A stretch of 64,000 nt of DNA, taken from assembly GCA_001899775.1 (NCBI GenBank), contig MKWN01000023.1, positions 1 to 64,000 on the forward strand. Direction: 5' to 3'. Shown one piece after another: positions 56,525 to 64,000 of the stretch. Position 1 is the stretch's first letter; each line of letters begins with the position of its first letter. The notes below the pieces were generated by a model. It was not told the DNA's origin. It saw only the letters and a program-made list of their open reading frames with translations, and made no database searches. The DNA is from Thiobacillus sp. 65-29 (GTDB taxonomy: Bacteria; Pseudomonadota; Gammaproteobacteria; Burkholderiales; Thiobacillaceae). A program made the translations under genes and the position numbers.

Positions 56525-56917
56525 TCACGACCAGTATTTCGCCTTGTCCGGCAGGATCCAGCGCACGCCGCCACGCGGATCTTCCTTGTCGCCGCGATAG
56601 CGCGGGATCAGGTGGATATGCAGGTGCGGCACGGACTGTCCACCCGCCTGCCCATGGTTGATGCCGATGTTGTAGCCATCCGGCCGGTGCAGGGCATCCA
56701 GTTTCTCCTTGGCGCGCGCGAGCATGTGCAGCAGCGCGCTCTGTTCGTGTTCGGTGGCCTCGAACAGGGTCGCGACATGGCGACGCGGGATGATGACGGT
56801 GTGGCCGAGCGACACCGGAAAACCGTCGCGATAGGCCACGGTCAGTTCGTCCTCGGCGACGATACGGTGCGGTTCCAGGACACAGAAGGGACAGGGTTTC
56901 GGAGCGGAAGCGTTCAT
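56525..56917 (-). CDS. HIT-family nucleotide hydrolase
   Basis: A 130-residue HIT protein. The catalytic triad is in VPHLHIHLIPR, with GYNIGINHGQAGGQ before it. The N-terminal CPFC is a zinc-type knuckle. Such proteins hydrolyse AP4A-like or AMP-linked substrates. The ATG at 56917 is used; the long open frame upstream runs into the next gene region and is a shadow. Confidence 0.9.
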   Translation of the reverse strand: MNASAPKPCPFCVLEPHRIVAEDELTVAYRDGFPVSLGHTVIIPRRHVATLFEATEHEQSALLHMLARAKEKLDALHRPDGYNIGINHGQAGGQSVPHLHIHLIPRYRGDKEDPRGGVRWILPDKAKYWS

Positions 56918-57088
56918 GCGAAAGGTGAGGGCAAAAGGTGTGGGCTCCAGTTGCGGGCCGGAGCTGGTTAAAATACATTGTCGCTTCTTTGGCATGCGAA
57001 TGTCATGTCCGCGTGTCAGGAGGGCCTGGGGCCGTATCGGCAACACGCTCCGAATCCCGCTGCACTTGAGTCTTTTTTGAGGAAAACC

Positions 57089-57595
57089 ATGCACCCAGCC
57101 TTGCACAAAAACGGTCTCGCCGCCCTGATCGCGGCCGGATGCCTCGGACTTGCCACGCCTGCCCTCGCAGCCGAACACGCGCATCACCATGCGCCCGACG
57201 CCCACGCGGCCGCACCGGCACTGAAGCCGGGCCAGAAATGGGCGACCGACGACACGCTGCGCCGCGGCATGGATTCGATCCGGCAGACAATGAGTCCACG
57301 CCAGGAAGCCATCGACAAGGGCCGCCTCGGCAGCAGGGATTATCAGCAGATGGGTGCGGCGGTACACAAATCCATCGTCGAGGTCGTGAGCCAGTGCAAG
57401 CTGCCGAAGGATGCCGATTCCGCACTGCATTCCATCGTGCTTGGCGATCTCGTCCAGGGCGCAGAACTCATGCAGAAATCCCCCAAGGTCGACACCCAGC
57501 GCGCCGCCGCCCTGGGCGTGCTGCAGGCACTGCGCAATTACGGGGAATATTTCCAGCACCCGGGCTGGTCGCTCGGCCCTGCTCCGGGACGCTGA
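57089..57595 (+). CDS. Secreted His-rich small protein of unknown function
   Basis: A 168-residue protein with a signal peptide ending ALA near residue 27, then a histidine-rich stretch (AEHAHHHAPDAHAA). The mature part is helical (MDSIRQTMSPRQEAIDKG, SIVEVVSQCKLPKDADSALHSIVLGDLVQGAELM) with one conserved-looking cysteine. I recall similar periplasmic DnrO-like metal-associated proteins in Rhodocyclales, but the role is unknown. Ribosome-binding site GAGGAAAA. The His cluster suggests metal binding. Confidence 0.8.
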   Translation: MHPALHKNGLAALIAAGCLGLATPALAAEHAHHHAPDAHAAAPALKPGQKWATDDTLRRGMDSIRQTMSPRQEAIDKGRLGSRDYQQMGAAVHKSIVEVVSQCKLPKDADSALHSIVLGDLVQGAELMQKSPKVDTQRAAALGVLQALRNYGEYFQHPGWSLGPAPGR

Positions 57596-57601
57596 TCTGG
57601 A

Positions 57602-58957
57602 CTAGCTTTCGCGGAACAGGCGAATCGCCTCGTCGAGGCGCTGCACGGCATGCACCGCCATGCCGGCAATCTTCTGTTTGGGCTGGTTGGCGGACGGCAC
57701 GATGGCCTGGCTGAAACCGAGCTTGGCGGCTTCCTTCAAGCGCTCCTGCCCGCGCTGCACCGGGCGGATTTCGCCGGCGAGCCCCACTTCGCCGAACATC
57801 ACCAGCTTGTCGGGCAGCGGCTGGCTGCGCAGCGAAGACACGATCGCCGCGAGCACGGCCAGGTCGGCCGCGGGTTCGCTGATCTTCACGCCACCCACCG
57901 CATTGACGAAGACGTCCTGATCGAAGCAGGCAATCCCCGCGTGGCGGTGCAGCACCGCAAGCAGCATGGCCAGCCGGTTCTGCTCCAGGCCGACCGACAG
58001 GCGACGCGGACTCGGCGCATGACTGGTATCGACCAGCGCCTGGATTTCCACCAGCAGCGGGCGCGTACCCTCCTGTGTCACCAGCACACAGGAACCCGGC
58101 ACTGGCTCGCCATGACGCGAGAGAAAGATCGCCGAAGGGTTGGACACGCCCTTCAGCCCCTTCTCGGTCATGGCGAACACGCCGATCTCGTTGACCGCAC
58201 CGAAGCGGTTCTTGAACGCACGCACCAGCCGGAACGACGACCCGGTATCGCCCTCGAAATACAGCACGGTGTCGACGATGTGTTCGAGCACGCGCGGACC
58301 GGCGATGGCGCCCTCCTTGGTCACGTGACCGACGAGGATGATCGCGGTGCCGCTCTGTTTCGCGTGACGCGTGAGCTGGGCGGCGCATTCGCGCACCTGT
58401 GCCACCGAACCGGGCGCGGAGCTCAGCGCCTCGGAATACAGGGTCTGGATCGAGTCGATCACGGCGACATCGGGCGCGAGTTCGCCCAACTGCGTAAGAA
58501 TCGCTTCCAGGCGAATTTCCGGCAACACTGGCAGGTTCGCTTCCGGCAGGCTCAACCGCCGCGCGCGCAACGCCACCTGGCGCGCCGACTCCTCGCCACT
58601 CACATAAAGCGTTTTCTGGGTGCCGGACAGTCCGGCGAGCGCCTGCAGCAGCAGCGTCGACTTGCCGATACCGGGGTCGCCGCCGATCAGGGTTACGCCG
58701 CCCGGTACCAGGCCGCCGCCGAGTACGCGGTCGAGTTCGCCGATGCCGGTCGGGATGCGGCTCTCCTCGGACGCCTCGACCTCGCGCAGCATCTGCACGC
58801 GGCTGGTTGCCGCCAGCGACTGGAAGCGCGGCTTCGCCGCTTCAGCGATAGTCTCGACCAGGGTGTTCCAGGCGCCGCAGGCGGGACACTGCCCCTGCCA
58901 TTTGGGCGCGCTGCCGCCGCATTCGGTGCAGGTGTAGACGGTCTTCGCCTTGGCCAT
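57602..58957 (-). CDS. radA: DNA repair protein RadA
   Basis: A 451-residue RecA-like repair protein: zinc finger CTECGGSAPKWQGQCPACG, Walker A GGDPGIGKSTLL, the RadA motif KNRFG and a C-terminal Lon-like domain (VNAVGGVKISEPAADLAV). It is a branch-migration helicase in recombination. It lies downstream of cysM and convergent with the His-rich gene, 6 bases away. Confidence 0.97.
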   Translation of the reverse strand: MAKAKTVYTCTECGGSAPKWQGQCPACGAWNTLVETIAEAAKPRFQSLAATSRVQMLREVEASEESRIPTGIGELDRVLGGGLVPGGVTLIGGDPGIGKSTLLLQALAGLSGTQKTLYVSGEESARQVALRARRLSLPEANLPVLPEIRLEAILTQLGELAPDVAVIDSIQTLYSEALSSAPGSVAQVRECAAQLTRHAKQSGTAIILVGHVTKEGAIAGPRVLEHIVDTVLYFEGDTGSSFRLVRAFKNRFGAVNEIGVFAMTEKGLKGVSNPSAIFLSRHGEPVPGSCVLVTQEGTRPLLVEIQALVDTSHAPSPRRLSVGLEQNRLAMLLAVLHRHAGIACFDQDVFVNAVGGVKISEPAADLAVLAAIVSSLRSQPLPDKLVMFGEVGLAGEIRPVQRGQERLKEAAKLGFSQAIVPSANQPKQKIAGMAVHAVQRLDEAIRLFRES

Positions 58958-59033
58958 TGCGTGCGATCTCAGCAGCCGCCGTGCGCGCGTACCCGCCGAT
59001 CGCGCACGCGCCGCAAATCATCGAGATCGTCCA

Positions 59034-59921
59034 TCAGGCCGGAAATACGCCGGTCGACAGATAGCGGTCGCCGCGGTCGCAGACGATGGAGACGATCACC
59101 GCGTGCTCGACTTCCTTCGATAGTTGCAGCGCCGCCCACAGCGCGCCACCCGAGGAAATACCGGCGAAGATGCCCTCCTCGCGCGCAAGCCGCCGCGCGG
59201 TTTCCTCGGCATCCTGCTGGCTCACGTAGATCATCCGGTCGATGCGGCTGTTGTCGCAGATTGCCGGCACGTAGTCCGCCGACCACTTGCGGATGCCGGG
59301 AATCTGCGCACCTTCGGTGGGCTGCACGCCGACGATCTGGATCGCGGGATTCTGCTCCTTCAAATAGCGCGAGCAGCCCATGATGGTGCCGGTGGTGCCC
59401 ATGCTGGAGACGAAATGCGTGATCCGGCCTTCGGTGTCGCGCCAGATTTCCGGCCCGGTGGTGCAGTAATGCGCTTCGGGATTATCTGGGTTGGCGAACT
59501 GGTCGAGCACGCGGCCGATCCCCTGCTTCTCCATCGCCAACGCAAGATCGCGCGCGCCTTCCATGCCGGTTTCCCGGCTCACCAGTTGCAGCTCGGCACC
59601 GAACGCGCGCATGGTCTGTTGCCGCTCGACGGACGCGTTCTCCGGCATGATGAGGATGAGCCGGTAGCCGCGCATCGCCGCCGCCATCGCCAGCGCGATG
59701 CCGGTGTTGCCGCTGGTCGCCTCGATGAGGGTGTCGCCCGGCTTGATCTCACCGCGCGCTTCCGCGCGCTCGATCATCGACAGCGCCGGCCGGTCCTTGA
59801 CCGAACCTGCCGGGTTGTTGCCTTCGAGCTTGACCAGCACGATGTTGCCGGTCTCGCCAGGCATGCGCTTGAGCCTGACCAGGGGCGTGTTCCCGACGCA
59901 GTCTTCGATGGTCTTGTACAT
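59034..59921 (-). CDS. cysM: Cysteine synthase B
   Basis: A 295-residue PLP enzyme. The PLP lysine is K42 in PAGSVKDRPA, the substrate loop is EATSGNTGIALA, and SSMGTTGTIMG binds phosphate. It makes cysteine from O-acetylserine and sulfide or thiosulfate. The CysM type is indicated by SVKDRPALSM and short length. It follows ugd by 3 bases. Confidence 0.95.
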   Translation of the reverse strand: MYKTIEDCVGNTPLVRLKRMPGETGNIVLVKLEGNNPAGSVKDRPALSMIERAEARGEIKPGDTLIEATSGNTGIALAMAAAMRGYRLILIMPENASVERQQTMRAFGAELQLVSRETGMEGARDLALAMEKQGIGRVLDQFANPDNPEAHYCTTGPEIWRDTEGRITHFVSSMGTTGTIMGCSRYLKEQNPAIQIVGVQPTEGAQIPGIRKWSADYVPAICDNSRIDRMIYVSQQDAEETARRLAREEGIFAGISSGGALWAALQLSKEVEHAVIVSIVCDRGDRYLSTGVFPA

Positions 59922-59924
59922 GAA

Positions 59925-61247
59925 TTACGCCCGCCCGATCGGGAAATACTCGAAGCCCATCTCGCGCATCGCCGGCGGCTCGTACAGGTTACGCCCGTCG
60001 AAGACGACGGGCGCCTTGAGCAGGGTCTTCATGGCGTCGAAGTTCGGACTGCGGAACACTTTCCATTCGGTGACGATGAGCAGCGCGTCCGCACCCTTCA
60101 GCGCATCCATCGGGCTATCCACCAGCAGCAGGTCGGCACGCTCACCGTAGATGCGGCGCGTCTCCTCCATCGCCGCGGGATCGTATGCCGACACGCTCGC
60201 ACCCATCTGCCACAGCGCCTCGAGCATGGTGCGGCTGGGCGCTTCGCGCATGTCGTCGGTGTTGGGTTTGAAGGCGAGCCCCCACATGGCGAAACGCCGG
60301 CCCTTGAGATCGGTGCCGAAGCGCGCGGTGAGTTTGTCGATGAGAATGCGCTTCTGCGCGTCGTTGGCGTCCTCGACGGCATCGAGCACGCGCAGCGGAA
60401 TGCCGTTTTCCTGCGCGGTACGGCGCAAGGCCTGGACGTCCTTGGGGAAACACGAACCGCCGTAGCCGCAGCCAGCATAGAGGAAATGGTAGCCGATGCG
60501 CGGGTCGGAGCCGATACCGTGGCGCACCTGTTCGATGTCGGCGCCGAGTCTTTCCGCGAGGACGGCGAGCTCGTTCATGAAGGAGATGCGCGTGGCCAGC
60601 ATGGCGTTGGCGGCATATTTGGTGAGTTCGGCACTGCGGATGTCCATGACGGCGAGACGCTCGCGACTGCGCTGGAACGGTGCGTAGAGTTGGCGCAGCA
60701 GTTGAGTGGCGTGCTCGCTGGCGGTACCGATGACGATGCGGTCGGGTTTCATGAAATCCTCGACCGCAGCGCCCTCCTTGAGGAATTCCGGGTTGGAGGC
60801 GACATCGAATTCGATCGCCGCGCCACGCCTGGCGAGTTCCTCGGCAAGCGCGGCCTTCACCTTGTCGGCGGTGCCGACCGGCACCGTGGATTTGTCGACG
60901 ACGAGCTTGTATTCGTTCATGTGGCGGCCGATGTTGCGCGCGGCGGCGACGACGTACTGGAGGTCGGCGGAGCCGTCCTCGTCGGGCGGGGTGCCGACGG
61001 CGATGAACTGGATCTGGCCGAAGGCGACCGACGCCTCGACGTCGGTGGTGAACGACAGCCGCCCCGCCGCGACGTTGCGCTTCACCATGTCCTCCAGCCC
61101 GGGCTCATAGATCGGGATGCCGCCCGACTTGAGGATCTCGATCTTCCTCGGATCGACGTCGAGGCACAGCACTTCGTTGCCGACTTCGGCGAGGCAGGTT
61201 CCGGTCACCAGGCCGACATAGCCGGTACCGATCACGGTAATCTTCAC
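59925..61247 (-). CDS. ugd: UDP-glucose 6-dehydrogenase
   Basis: A 440-residue dehydrogenase: NAD fold [19 protein letters not shown], the catalytic cysteine in [13 protein letters not shown], and [13 protein letters not shown]. It oxidises UDP-glucose to UDP-glucuronate, a precursor for polysaccharides and for aminoarabinose, which may be relevant to the ArnT/GT2 cluster at 27813-31736. It lies between pyrF and cysM. Confidence 0.97.
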   Translation of the reverse strand: MKITVIGTGYVGLVTGTCLAEVGNEVLCLDVDPRKIEILKSGGIPIYEPGLEDMVKRNVAAGRLSFTTDVEASVAFGQIQFIAVGTPPDEDGSADLQYVVAAARNIGRHMNEYKLVVDKSTVPVGTADKVKAALAEELARRGAAIEFDVASNPEFLKEGAAVEDFMKPDRIVIGTASEHATQLLRQLYAPFQRSRERLAVMDIRSAELTKYAANAMLATRISFMNELAVLAERLGADIEQVRHGIGSDPRIGYHFLYAGCGYGGSCFPKDVQALRRTAQENGIPLRVLDAVEDANDAQKRILIDKLTARFGTDLKGRRFAMWGLAFKPNTDDMREAPSRTMLEALWQMGASVSAYDPAAMEETRRIYGERADLLLVDSPMDALKGADALLIVTEWKVFRSPNFDAMKTLLKAPVVFDGRNLYEPPAMREMGFEYFPIGRA

Positions 61248-61257
61248 AACGCTTCTC

Positions 61258-61956
61258 CTAACGGTTTTTAATCTCGGTTTGAATCTGTTTCAGCACCGCG
61301 AGCGGATCGGATGCGGCGGTGATCGGCCGGCCGATCACGAGATCGGTCGCACCCGCGTGCAAGGCCTGCGCAGGCGTCATCACGCGACACTGGTCGCCCG
61401 CTTCGGCACCGGCCGGACGAATGCCCGGCGTCACCAGACGAAACTCCTCGCCCAGTTCCGTGCGCAGCAGCGTCGCCTCCTGCGCCGAGCACACCACACC
61501 ATCCAGCCCACAGGACTGTGCCAGCCGCGCCAGCCGCAGCACCTGCGCCGCCGGGGCGTCGTTCACGCCGACCTCGCCGAGATCTTCGGCGCTCATGCTG
61601 GTCAGCACCGTCACCGCGATCAGCAGCGGTCGTTGCGGCAGGTCCACCAGCGCCGCGCGCGCGGCGTCCATCATGCGGCGCCCGCCCGAGGCGTGCACGT
61701 TCACCATCCACACCCCCAGCCCCGCCGCCGCGCGGCAGGCCGCCGCCACCGTGTTGGGGATGTCGTGAAATTTCAGGTCGAGAAACACCTCGAAACCACA
61801 CGCCACCAACGTGCGCACCAATTCCGGTCCGGCCACGGTGAAGAGCTCCTTGCCGACCTTGACGCGGCACAGCGCCGGATCGAGCCGTTGCGCCAGCGCC
61901 AGCGCCGACGCCGCCTCCGGAAAATCCAGCGCAACGATGATCCTGGTTGAATTCAT
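61258..61956 (-). CDS. pyrF: Orotidine 5'-phosphate decarboxylase
   Basis: A 232-residue enzyme that makes UMP. It has IVALDFPEA, the catalytic [12 protein letters not shown], and [14 protein letters not shown]; the phosphate site is in LVIGRPIT. The ATG at 61956 is used; a repeat lies just upstream. Order lapA-lapB-pyrF is conserved. Confidence 0.97.
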   Translation of the reverse strand: MNSTRIIVALDFPEAASALALAQRLDPALCRVKVGKELFTVAGPELVRTLVACGFEVFLDLKFHDIPNTVAAACRAAAGLGVWMVNVHASGGRRMMDAARAALVDLPQRPLLIAVTVLTSMSAEDLGEVGVNDAPAAQVLRLARLAQSCGLDGVVCSAQEATLLRTELGEEFRLVTPGIRPAGAEAGDQCRVMTPAQALHAGATDLVIGRPITAASDPLAVLKQIQTEIKNR

Positions 61957-61973
61957 CGCTTTCCTTGCAACTT

Positions 61974-61989
61974 GCAACTTGAAACTTGC
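61974..61989. repeat. Short repeat, copy 2 (pyrF-lapB gap)
   Basis: GCAACTTGAAACTTGC at 61974-61989 is identical to 39010-39025. Here it is preceded by TTGCAACTT, so the unit is partly duplicated in tandem within the 36-base gap between lapB and pyrF. Confidence 0.7.
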
Positions 61990-61992
61990 ATC

Positions 61993-63159
61993 TCAGCCAT
62001 CGCCTTCGCGCCGTTCCGGATCGAAGCTGTCCCAGCGCCCGCACGCCGGGCAGCGCCAGAAAAACTGCTTGGCCTTGAAGCCGCAACTACCGCACTGATA
62101 GCGCATCATGCGCTGACTGTGCGTGGCGACCAGGCTCTTTTCCACCTGCAGCAGTTCGCGTTCGTCGGCTCCGGCGTTGATGAGTTCGGCTTCCAGCAGG
62201 CGATCCAGCGTGCGCAGGCTGGGGTTGCGCCGTAATTCCTCGCGCGCGAGGCGGCTCGCCGCCGCCGCGCCTTCGCTTTCCGACACCGCCAGATACAGGG
62301 CATTGAAGACGTCCGGTGAGGGCTGGCGCGCGTACAGTGCACGCAACCACTGCACCCCTTCGGCCAGACGGCCCAACTGCCGGTAGCTGCCAAGCACGCG
62401 GTCGACCACCAACGCCATGTGCGCCGTGCTTTGCGTTTCCACCAGCCGCCAGTCGGAGATCGCTGCCTCGTGCCGCCCCGCCGCCGCATCCAGATCGCCC
62501 GCCATCAGATTGGCGCGCACCGACTGACGGTTCACTGCGAGGGCTTGCTGCAGATGCGCAGCGGCCGCCTCGGGGTTGCCCTTCGCCGCTTCGAGCAGCG
62601 CGAGCTCGCAATTGAAATGCGCAATCTCCGCGTTGAGCGGCTTGCTGGTGTCCTTTTCCAGCACGCGCGCGGCGTCGATCGCCTTCTGCCAGTCCTTCTC
62701 CTGCACGTAGATTTCCAGCAGGAAGGTGCGTGCCTGGCCGTGCTGCGGCGTTTCCAGCAAACGCGTGAAGACTTGCTCCGCGCGGTCGAGCAGGCCCGCC
62801 CTGAGGTAGTCCTGGCCCAACTCGCTCATCGCGCGCAGGCGTTGCTCCTCGGCAAGTCCCTCGCGTTCGAGCAGGTTCTCGTGCATGCGAATGGCGCGGT
62901 CGAGTTCACCGCGGCGGCGGAACAGACCACCCAGCGCGAAGTGCAGATCGATGGTCTCGGGTTCGAGCTTGACGACTTCGAGAAAGGCCTCGATCGCCTT
63001 GTCCGGCTGCTCGTTGAGAAGGAAATTCACCCCGCGGAAATATGAATTCGGCAGCGCGCGTGATTCGGTGACGACCTGGCGAATGTCGACGCGTGCCGCG
63101 AGCCAGCCCAGTGCGAAGAACAACGGGATCGCCAGCAGCCACCACAGTTCGAATTCCAT
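61993..63159 (-). CDS. lapB: Lipopolysaccharide assembly protein B (YciM)
   Basis: A 388-residue TPR protein anchored by one N-terminal membrane helix (MEFELWWLLAIPLFFALGWLAAR). About nine TPR units follow, then a rubredoxin-type metal site (CGSCGF...CPACGRW). It directs LpxC turnover with FtsH and so balances LPS and phospholipid. It follows lapA by 11 bases. Confidence 0.96.
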   Translation of the reverse strand: MEFELWWLLAIPLFFALGWLAARVDIRQVVTESRALPNSYFRGVNFLLNEQPDKAIEAFLEVVKLEPETIDLHFALGGLFRRRGELDRAIRMHENLLEREGLAEEQRLRAMSELGQDYLRAGLLDRAEQVFTRLLETPQHGQARTFLLEIYVQEKDWQKAIDAARVLEKDTSKPLNAEIAHFNCELALLEAAKGNPEAAAAHLQQALAVNRQSVRANLMAGDLDAAAGRHEAAISDWRLVETQSTAHMALVVDRVLGSYRQLGRLAEGVQWLRALYARQPSPDVFNALYLAVSESEGAAAASRLAREELRRNPSLRTLDRLLEAELINAGADERELLQVEKSLVATHSQRMMRYQCGSCGFKAKQFFWRCPACGRWDSFDPERREGDG

Positions 63160-63170
63160 GATGGCCGCCG

Positions 63171-63452
63171 TCAGACGGGTCGGATGTCGGTGGCCGTTTC
63201 GGTATCGGCCGGCGCCGGAATCTTGCCGGCCTGGCGCCGCAGGCGAAACAGCGTCGGCAGCAGCGCGAGTACGCCGGTCAGCACACCGAGCACGAATGCG
63301 AGCCCCAGCATGACGATCAGCGGCGCCTGCCACACATAGCCGAGATAGGAGTAGAAGACGACGGACTGGCTGTTCTTGAGCGCAAAGCCGAGCACCAGCA
63401 GGAACACCAGCAGTTTGGCCAGCAGGCCCAGATAGTGCATGAGGTTTTTCAT
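63171..63452 (-). CDS. lapA: Lipopolysaccharide assembly protein A (YciS, DUF1049)
   Basis: A 93-residue protein with two membrane helices separated by a short loop (LVLGFALKNSQSVVFYSYLG, then LIVMLGLAFVLGVLTGVLALLP) and a basic tail. It works with LapB. Located between lapB and ihfB, the conserved place. Confidence 0.92.
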   Translation of the reverse strand: MKNLMHYLGLLAKLLVFLLVLGFALKNSQSVVFYSYLGYVWQAPLIVMLGLAFVLGVLTGVLALLPTLFRLRRQAGKIPAPADTETATDIRPV

Positions 63453-63540
63453 GTTCGTGCGGCGCGATGAATCCTGCGCATTCTACCCGCGTCGGACCAA
63501 TCGCCCAAGATTGACTGATTGGCGCGCACCCATTCCGGCC

Positions 63541-63568
63541 AAAAAAACGGCGCCACGCGGCGCCGTTT
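63541..63568 (-). terminator. Intrinsic terminator of ihfB
   Basis: On the minus strand a perfect 10-bp stem, AAACGGCGCC / GGCGCCGTTT, with a four-base loop ends in a run of T (plus-strand A-run 63541-63547). It lies 25 bases after ihfB and so separates rpsA-ihfB from lapA, which must have its own promoter in the remaining gap. Confidence 0.85.
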
Positions 63569-63592
63569 CAAAATATCCGAACTGCCCTGGAT

Positions 63593-63877
63593 TCAGCCGG
63601 GGAAATCCACCCGGTCGCGCAGTTCCTTGCCAGGCTTGAAGTGCGGCACGTATTTCGCCGGCACCTGCACACGCTCGCCCGACTTCGGATTGCGCCCGAC
63701 GCGGGCCGGGCGGTAGCTCAGGCTGAAACTGCCGAAGCCGCGGATCTCGATGCGCTCGCCGCGCGACAGGTTACGCGCCAGCGCGTCAAGGATCGTTTTC
63801 ACCGCGAGCTCGACATCGGCGACCGAGAACTGCCCATGCCGGGCCGCCAGACGGGCGATCAGCTCGGACTTCGTCAT
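63593..63877 (-). CDS. ihfB: Integration host factor subunit beta
   Basis: A 94-residue DNA-bending protein of the HU/IHF family. It has [29 protein letters not shown] and the arm [26 protein letters not shown], which places it with IHF beta. It partners IhfA in nucleoid structure and recombination. Position after rpsA is conserved. Three bases separate it from rpsA. Confidence 0.96.
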   Translation of the reverse strand: MTKSELIARLAARHGQFSVADVELAVKTILDALARNLSRGERIEIRGFGSFSLSYRPARVGRNPKSGERVQVPAKYVPHFKPGKELRDRVDFPG

Positions 63878-63880
63878 GAT

Positions 63881-64000
63881 TTATTCGGCGCTCTTGTTGT
63901 CGAGCTTGGCCTTCAGCAGCGCGCCCAGGTTGGTGGAGCCGCTGGAAGCGGCCGACTCGGCGGCGATCTTCTTCATTGCCGCGTCCTGTTCGGTCATGTC
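63881..64000 (-). CDS. rpsA: 30S ribosomal protein S1, C-terminal end (partial)
   Basis: The last 39 residues of S1, ending in TNLGALLKAKLDNKSAE, which matches the S1 tail in betaproteobacteria. The gene continues beyond the right edge. It precedes ihfB, as in the conserved rpsA-ihfB-lapA-lapB order. Confidence 0.9.
   Translation of the reverse strand, partial: DMTEQDAAMKKIAAESAASSGSTNLGALLKAKLDNKSAE

Noticed and set aside
58958-59033. A small gene between radA and cysM
   Set aside because: Only 76 bases; the frame crossing it is a cysM shadow.

Overview
This is a G+C-rich chromosomal window from a betaproteobacterium, most like the Rhodocyclales or Nitrosomonadales. I base that on the gene families and on gene order: rpsA-ihfB-lapA-lapB-pyrF-ugd-cysM-radA, rpmF-plsX-fabHDG-acpP-fabF, mltG-tmk-holB-pilZ-tatD, and an H-NS of the short betaproteobacterial type. 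The species was not identified. Almost all DNA is coding. I find 72 protein genes (one cut by the right edge) and one tRNA.

Layout. (1) 1-1000: a macro-domain hydrolase and a small conserved protein. (2) 1007-4131, minus strand: a response regulator with TPR repeats, a small histidine kinase and a YcgR-like PilZ protein, behind a well-matched sigma-28 flagellar promoter. (3) 4132-15389, minus: maeB, sdhCDAB, sdhE, gltA, sucA, sucB and an orphan mlaF, mostly coupled by stop/start overlaps. The sdhA-sdhB junction is opened by about 570 bp of inverted structured repeats, and SucB has lost its E3-binding domain to repeat-encoded linker. (4) 15454-20990, minus: flhB-flhA-flhF-flhG-like-fliA. FlhB ends in repeat-encoded sequence and lacks its autocleavage domain; the FlhG-like protein has lost its P-loop but keeps the FlhF-activating DQAxxLR motif. 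(5) 21062-27806: a MITE-like element, a methyltransferase, trpS, a site-2 protease, yciO, rnm, yciB, yciI, bolA, ppiC and a divergent hfq. (6) 27813-31736: an envelope-lipid set (ArnT-like GT39, PAP2 phosphatase, VTT-domain protein, GT2). (7) 31976-38052: hns, tRNA-Ser(GGA), grpE-dnaK-dnaJ with two sigma-32 promoters, a secreted HbpS/GlcG protein and tcdA.

(8) 38172-50544, minus: one long envelope, fatty-acid and folate series, yceD-rpmF-plsX-fabH-fabD-fabG-acpP-fabF-pabB-pabC-mltG-tmk-holB-pilZ-tatD. It starts at a near-consensus sigma-70 promoter and is interrupted between pabB and pabC by two nested MITE-like elements. (9) 50664-57595: two-subunit pyruvate carboxylase, a Maf/YceF pyrophosphatase, a tetrapyrrole-methylase-type protein, a GST, a cupin, a HIT protein and a secreted His-rich protein. 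(10) 57602-64000, minus: radA, cysM, ugd, pyrF, lapB, lapA, ihfB and the 3' end of rpsA.

The unifying oddity is how strongly short palindromic and MITE-like repeats have shaped genes here. They replace protein domains (SucB, FlhB), split operons (sdhA/sdhB, pabB/pabC), and supply a stop codon (pabB) and a ribosome-binding site (the methyltransferase gene). The flagellar module is the best candidate for an unusual system: a P-loop-less FlhG, an FlhB without its C-terminal switch, and a sigma-28-driven regulator/kinase/PilZ operon lie within 20 kb. All protein assignments are from reading motifs; no database search was run.
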